Made by a program: the position numbers and the translations under genes. Shown in pieces: positions 58,399 through 64,000 of a stretch of DNA of 64,000 bases. The DNA is from Cyathus striatus. Lineage: Eukaryota > Basidiomycota > Agaricomycetes > Agaricales > Nidulariaceae. Location: contig JAOVFP010000002.1 in NCBI GenBank assembly GCA_025738555.1, positions 3,596,001 to 3,660,000 of the forward strand, read 5' to 3'. The notes below the pieces were generated by a model. That model was not told the DNA's origin and made no database searches. It saw only the letters and a program-made list of their open reading frames with translations. How positions within the stretch are numbered: position 1 is the stretch's first letter; each line of letters begins with the position of its first letter.

Positions 58399-58954
58399 CT
58401 ACGGGAGAGAGAGGACTTTATAGGGGTCTGGGGAAATGAGATTGGACAGCTCCAAAGGTTCGAGAAAAGAGGCCATTGGATTTATGTTTCTGTTGGTTAA
58501 TATATGAGATCCGGATGTATTTCATGGCCGCATTGATTGCGGTGCAAGACTGGTCGGGGAAGACGATACGGGCTGTACAGGGATGCGAATTTGGTAGAAG
58601 CGACCCAGAAGAAGGAGTTGATGGTGAGCGAGTCGGGGAGGATATATAACCTGACTGGCGCTCCCTTCAAATCTCCATATTCAGCGGAGAGGGCCGAAAC
58701 ACCGACGTCAAATTCACAGCCACCGCAGGAGCGAGTCAGAGCGGCAGGCGGGGCGCCGGTGGCTGTGATCGGACCACCGTGCGCCACGTGCCACCGGAAC
58801 AACTAGTCGCCCTCTCTCATCCATTATCATACCCGCCTCAATGTTAGTCCCATTTCAATATCATATATTATTATTTTATTCCAATCATTTTCTCCTCCCC
58901 ACAATAAGTTATAACTCTCCTTTCTTACTTTAGCTCGTCTTCCTGATTGGCACC
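58399..58954. promoter_or_regulatory. Divergent spacer between the ABC transporter and GTP cyclohydrolase
   Basis: About 550 bp between genes. A 5-prime exon of the ABC gene may start at 58476 (MASFLEPLEL). Two opposing open frames of 90-100 codons overlap at 58497-58806; neither has a recognisable domain and I do not annotate them. An AT-rich tract near 58855-58885 precedes the GTP cyclohydrolase start. Confidence 0.45.
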
Positions 58955-60051
58955 ATGTCAATTGATCACACCTCTTCCCATGTTGCCCAGCTGTCCGAAA
59001 GCCTCCACCGTCTTCAAGTGCAGCAGCAGCAAGATCCTCCCACCGACTTCGCCTCAAGGACTGCATCCCGAAGTCCTATATCGAGGGATGGCTATGGCTT
59101 TCGCAAATCCGGAATCTCCACTCCTGCCCAACCCTCCGACGGACACATTCCTCTCTCTGAGCTAGTCCCTGATCCCAATGGTCTTGGTTGGCCAGGTCCG
59201 TTTCTCATCCCCGCGCTATCTATTCCCTTAATTCCCTCTAACTTGCTTGCTCCTTGATCTAGCAAAATCCACTGTTTCTCGCCTTAATGCCACACCCGCA
59301 GAGCGAAAAGCCCGCGAACAAAAAATGGCCACCGCCGTTCGAACCATTTTAGAATGTATCGGAGAAGATCCCAACAGGGAAGGCCTCTTACGGACACCGG
59401 AGCGATATGCGCAAGCTCTCATGTGGATGACACGAGGATACGAGGAACGTTTGGCAGGTATATCACTTCCCTCATATCATATCAGTACCTTCCCAAAGAT
59501 ATAAACGTCAACCGTTCATTTAGATGTCATTAATGATGCCATTTTCGCTGAAGATCACGATGAAATGGTGCTTGTCAAAGACATCGATATCTCCAGTTTG
59601 TGTGAGCACCACCTTGTCCCATTCACCGGAAAAGTACGCTTTCCACGCACTTCTGGTTATATGAGATCGTTTCCTAACTCGTTTCCTTCTGGAAGATTGC
59701 AATTGCATATATCCCCAATCAACTTGTCCTCGGGCTATCTAAGCTCGCCCGTATTGCAGAGACTTTCAGCCGCCGATTACAAGTACAGGAACGCCTAACG
59801 AAGCAGATAGCCATCGCCGTTCAGGAGGCTATCAAGCCTCGCGGTGTGGCGGTGGTCATGGAGGCAACGTGCGTTTAGTAGCACTTTCATTGTAATCCAG
59901 ATGTCTAATTTATCTTCATAGCCATCTTTGCATGACAATGCGTGGCGTACAGAAACCTGGCTCAACGACTGTGACCTCGTGCATGCTTGGATGCTTTCGC
60001 ACCCAGCAAAAAACAAGGGAAGAATTTCTTACCCTTATCAAGGGACGATAG
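58955..60051 (+). CDS. FOL2: GTP cyclohydrolase I
   Basis: First enzyme of folate and tetrahydrobiopterin synthesis, converting GTP to dihydroneopterin triphosphate. Five exons (58955-59195, 59263-59457, 59524-59633, 59696-59868, 59922-60051) give 282 residues. The first 90 are a disordered Ser/Gln-rich extension. The catalytic domain is complete: [20 protein letters not shown], the zinc and substrate site [46 protein letters not shown] and [19 protein letters not shown], then [19 protein letters not shown]. Zinc ligands Cys and two His of LCEHH-type and LC are present. Length is normal for fungi. Confidence 0.97.
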
Positions 60052-60208
60052 ATATCTGATTGTATGATAGTCACGCACCTCAATCGATTCAACTCGTATG
60101 TGCGTTGTAAGTTATCCATCCTGTACTTAAAACGGATCTGAAAATATTGGAAATAATAACGATACATATATACGATGACCCAACGAAGCGTCACTATGAT
60201 ACATTACA

Positions 60209-63200
60209 TTAATCTTGACGTCGCTGACCTTTTTCTCCAGCACTGTGGTCAATGGGTAATAGCTTCCTTGCCAATGCATGGTTGTTCTGAGAAGAATTAT
60301 AGCGATTTCTAATCAAGCGAGGACGCTTTGGTGGTTGTTGGCTTCCTGGATCGCCGCCAGGTGTAGAAGCAAGGTCATTCACTTCTTTATCTCGATCTAG
60401 ATTCGAGGTCAGCAATGCATAATAAACCAAGAGCCCCAATAGTGCATACCTGACACTGTACGCTTTCGACTATCTCGATCGTCGTCACCTCTGGAAGAAT
60501 CTCCGCGGTACGAGCCCGCTGCATTCGAAGATGGGAAATGAGACCCTTCCTTTTCACTAATACGAGAGCGAAGACTCCCAAGACCTCGCGAGATGCTTTC
60601 CTGACCTGCTGGTGGATGGCTTGTAGAGTTAGGAAATGCATTTTTCGGGGAAGGGTGATTGCTGTCGCGATGACGATCCCGTCCTGATACTGTGTCACCT
60701 TTAGAACGCGAGATATCTGACGCAGAGCCTGCGCTTGACATTGCTCTAGGAGCAGAAGGTGTAGTTACGGGTAGAACCTTGGTCGAAGACGTGCCCTCCT
60801 GGGGTTTCCTATCTTCCGCCTGGGGTAATTGGTAATTTAGCAACATGTTAAATGTTATGTATTCATTAAACGGTCACCTTCTCAGACACCGTGTTTCGAG
60901 GCTCGATATCATTCTCCTCTCGTTCCCTTCTCCTTCGATCGGAGTCACGGTTGCGGTCATGAGAATCTTTCTCAGGGAGACGACGCCGGTCATCACGATG
61001 ACCTTCCTTACGCGAGCTTCGCTTTGAGCCTCGTTCGGACTAGGTAGAGTTAAATATTATATGACGAGTAAAATTTCACAAATACTCACATCTTCGTCTG
61101 TCGTACGACGTCGTTTCCCAAGACTGTCTTCAACCGATTGGGGTCCGTTCCTATGCCTTGAAATATCCGGACGATTCGGAAGGCCTCGGTCATCCTGTGA
61201 TACACTAGCGTTGGCGGGTTGCCGACTATTATGATCTTTTCGACTCTCCCTGTCACGATCCTTGTCATCACGACGGTGGCGATCTCTATCTCTATCTCTT
61301 TCCCTGTCCCTATCCCTTTCCCGCTCTCTGTCGCGGTCCTTGTCGCGATCTCGTTCATGCCGGTCGCGTCCACGGTCCCGGTCCCGGTCCCGCTCTCTAT
61401 CGCCATCTCTCTCTTTATCCATCTCCCTGGTGCGTTCACGACGTTCATTTCTAGTATGAGTCAGGCTATCACGCCGGTTAATACCACTGCTACGATCCCT
61501 GGCATCGGGTCGACTGTCTTTATCTATGCGACGTTCATCCGTGTTATCAGCGTTCCCTCGATCAGACCGAGATCTGCCTCCACTGGCCCTGCTGTCATTG
61601 CTGTGATTTCTAGTACCTGGCCGACTGGAAGGCGATGAGCTCCGATTTCTTGGTGACGGTATTCCAGATACACTTTGACTGCGAAGCTCAGCCTTTTCGG
61701 AACGCACAATAGACTGCCTCGCGGTTTCCCTTAATTCCTGAGCGGAAGCTGTTTGACTTGGAACTGAAGGAGGAGGCATAGTGGGAGGTGCATCTGATCG
61801 GGGTAGTTTATCTTCTAGTGGTCGATGGGGGCGGGGTGAAGTAGATGGATCCCTATTCGTTGAAGTCTGGGCTTCTTTCTGAAGAGTGTGTATTCGACTG
61901 CCTTCAATCATTATGGGGCTATTGAAGCGGGCGACTCCCTGAATGCTTGCAACGTCTGTGGTATTAGATGGGGCAGACTGCTTCTCAGGTAATATTTCAG
62001 CTCTGGCAGTGTGGTAGAAGATTCCACGGGCTTTGCATTAGGGGAATCTGGGCGTTTAGCATCTGTGCGTATTCGTTTGACAACTTCAGGCCGTGGAATG
62101 CTGTAAATGAACTTGGGTAAAAATTTCTATCCCAAAACAGAACGTGCCTGACCTTTCCATTGATATCTTTGTCGAAGAAAGCCCTGAATGAGATATTATC
62201 TTTTCTGTGGAGACAGAGGAAACACTGGAAAGTGGGGCACGCGGAGCTGGTGATACGGTAGCATTCAAAGGAAGGTTAGGCCGGTGGGTGTCGGAGGTAT
62301 TAGTTTGAGAGCTGGTAAGCGTTGTCGGAACAATGGGAGAGCGAGTTTTACTAGGCAAAATATTGTTACCAGTGGGTGGTTTGGGAGAGGCTGCGTTCAG
62401 CTGTTGTTAAGATTTAATGCCAGGTCACAGAGTATTAACGAAAGGTGGACATACCTTGCTTCTCGTCTTTGGCGACGCCCACATAGATTCCCTCTTTTTC
62501 AGGCTGGCTGAATATCTGCATGCATAACGTTAACTTGGGTCTACTAACCAGACACTGAAAACATACGCTCTGCCAAGGATTTTGAGATCGCCACGTTCCT
62601 CTGTTTCGAGAAAACTATCCACAGCAGAATCGAGACTTGAACCAGTATCGCTGACCGATGCAAGAGGAAAAACGGGAAGGATCTCTTTCAACACGATAAT
62701 GGCGTTATATACATGCATGAACTCTCTAGTTTGTATGCAGTCGATGAAGCACTACAAAAGTGGTGTTAATGATCCACTAGCACTAGAACGACTGAAACGT
62801 ACTTTCAGCAATTTTCTATGCCATTTTCGTAACACTTGTTGGAATTCCGTCCATTTGATTAACTCAAAATCGCTGCTGTTATTCTTCATAACTCGCTGAA
62901 GTCCAGGATGGTATACGTCTTTGCCGCCGACTTTGGTACGATTATCGTTAAGATACGTGTTTTCATCTTGATACCATTTTAAAAGGTCAGATAGTATTTC
63001 CTGGAGAAAACGGCCTATAGCATCTTTAGTAATACTATTGCTGTTTAGAATGGCTGATGAATACCGTAGTTGCGAGCTTCATATTCGCTGCATGAGAATA
63101 ATACTACTTTCACATGTTCTCCCAGTAACTAGAGTTTATCAGTCATGGCTAGACTCTCATCATTAGCTAGTTCTAAAGTTGTACCTTGTCATAACACATC

Positions 63201-64000
63201 AAGGTATGAAAGCCAGGAGTAGCTTGCGTATGCATAACTTTGATAAATTGTGCGCAAAAGTCGGCGTCCATTGGGGATAGCAAACAGCGAGGTTGTATAC
63301 AGTGTTCAATAAGAGCACTTACCAGCGTCAGCGGCTTAGGGCCTATCAACACATTAAGACATAATCCAAAGAGCAAAGCCTGTAAAACTTACAATGCGAA
63401 AACCACTGACGTTTCTCTCGAGATAAGCGTTTCAGAGTAAACATCCGGGATACTGTCTGCTCTCTGAATTCTTGCGCGAGGAGATTGACAAAGTTATTAT
63501 AGCGATCGCGCCGAGTACGATGGGCAGAGGCAGTGAGGCGCTTTTTTCTGTCGGAAGAACGGTCTGCAGTAATATACTTGCTGTCTTCTTCACGACTCAA
63601 CTGACGTAAAGCGCTGCCTTCTTCATTGTACCGTGCCGCAGGAGGCGCAAGATCGTACGAAGATAGTTGCCAGAACGTTAGGTAAAAACCTGGTCTGCGG
63701 AATAGAATTCAGTGTGTAAAACATTCCAACATATGATGGTACTGACCCGATAACTTCATATGCACTCCCCGGTGCAATTTTTTTAACGTCATCAAACAGA
63801 GCAGATAGCTGAGGGAGCCACGGAGTCTAATCGAAGAAACATACGTAGTTTAAACGCAACACAATGTTAATATAAACAAAAGTACATACTTCTGGAACGG
63901 CAGGAGCTAGCGTTATGGTAGTGTCGACCTCCATAGGTGTCTCATCATTTCCGGATGTTTCTTCTTTCACTTCATTCAGTGGCTCAGGTGTAGAAGTAGA
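60209..64000 (-). CDS. THO2: THO complex subunit 2 (Tho2), C-terminal part
   Basis: Scaffold subunit of the THO/TREX complex that couples transcription to mRNP assembly and export. The gene enters from the right edge, so its N-terminus is missing. Readable segments in order: TPWLPQLSALFDDVKKIAPG, GFYLTFWQLSSYDLAPP and RYNEEGSALRQLSREEDSKY (Tho2 mid-domain), FREQTVSRMFTLKRL, IEHCIQPRCLLSPMDADFCA, ATPGFHTLMCYDK, VMKNNSDFELINWTEFQQVL and NAIIVLKEILPVFPLASVSD followed by ERGDLKILGRAY. The C-terminal tail is Ser/Arg-rich and disordered with a long Arg-Asp/Arg-Glu repeat (61270-61440), ending at 60209. Intron-rich; not every border was traced. Confidence 0.92.
61270..61440 (-). repeat. Arg-Asp/Arg-Glu dipeptide repeat in THO2
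   Basis: Coding-strand repeats of CGN-GAY/GAR hexamers produce a mixed-charge DRDRERDR-type tail. On the plus strand it appears as tctctatctc/tccctgtccc-like tandem units. Confidence 0.85.

Noticed and set aside
58497..58806. Two opposing open frames of about 90-100 codons upstream of GTP cyclohydrolase
   Set aside because: They overlap almost fully on opposite strands, have no recognisable domain, and lie in the spacer expected to hold two promoters.

Overview
The window is nuclear DNA of a filamentous fungus, almost certainly a mushroom-forming basidiomycete (Agaricomycetes). The evidence is very dense coding, genes split by well over a hundred introns of mostly 45-65 bp, very short intergenic spacers, and fungal families on both strands (RAT1/XRN2, HBS1, THO2, PHO81, MPO1, VFA1, secreted M43 metalloproteases). 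There are no operons, no CRISPR, and I saw no rRNA, tRNA or intact transposon. Exon borders were rebuilt by hand from GT/GC..AG signals, reading frame and family conservation; most genes close exactly in frame.

Layout: AT-rich orphan gene (1.1-2.3 kb, +); FHA-forkhead regulator (2.9-5.5, -); MTFP1-like (5.7-6.5, +); eIF2B delta (6.7-8.2, -); RAT1/XRN2 exonuclease (8.5-12.8, +); conserved unknown 701-aa protein (12.9-15.3, -); SEC22 (15.8-16.7, -); MPO1-like (16.9-17.7, +); short-chain dehydrogenase (17.9-19.3, -); SSQ-motif unknown (19.7-21.1, -); dUTPase (21.2-22.0, +); GatC-like (22.1-22.5, -); mS34-like (22.7-23.1, +); two tandem M43 metalloproteases (23.5-27.0, -); membrane-anchored acyl-CoA-binding protein (28.2-29.8, +); glutathione-dependent formaldehyde dehydrogenase (30.0-31.8, -); VFA1 (32.1-32.8, +); large RGG protein (33.0-36.9, +); COX15 (37.3-38.9, -); mitochondrial BolA (39.0-39.6, +); UPF0303 protein (40.1-41.1, +); mitochondrial SSB (41.1-41.8, -); HBS1 (42.0-46.5, +); CBM48/Crp1-like (46.8-48.8, -); EFM6-like methyltransferase (48.9-49.8, +); PEX12 (50.2-51.5, +); PHO81-like (51.9-55.6, +); ABC half-transporter (55.7-58.4, -); GTP cyclohydrolase I (59.0-60.1, +); THO2, cut by the window end (60.2-64.0, -).

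Themes: RNA decay, export and ribosome rescue (RAT1, THO2, HBS1), mitochondrial biogenesis (COX15, BolA, SSB, GatC-like, mS34-like, MTFP1), peroxisome and lipid biology (PEX12, ACB protein, MPO1) and nucleotide/pterin synthesis (dUTPase, GTP cyclohydrolase). Ten gene pairs are divergent; most have start codons 130-380 bp apart, and several partners share a pathway.

The most notable overall observation is that eight genes each fall exactly one base short of an intact frame, always in the same direction and mostly at C/G runs. This looks like systematic homopolymer undercalling in the assembly rather than eight pseudogenes. Other notable features are GC-AG introns (one directly after the RAT1 start codon), microexons of 10-20 nt, and an uncharacterised SSQ/PIP-like protein divergent from dUTPase.
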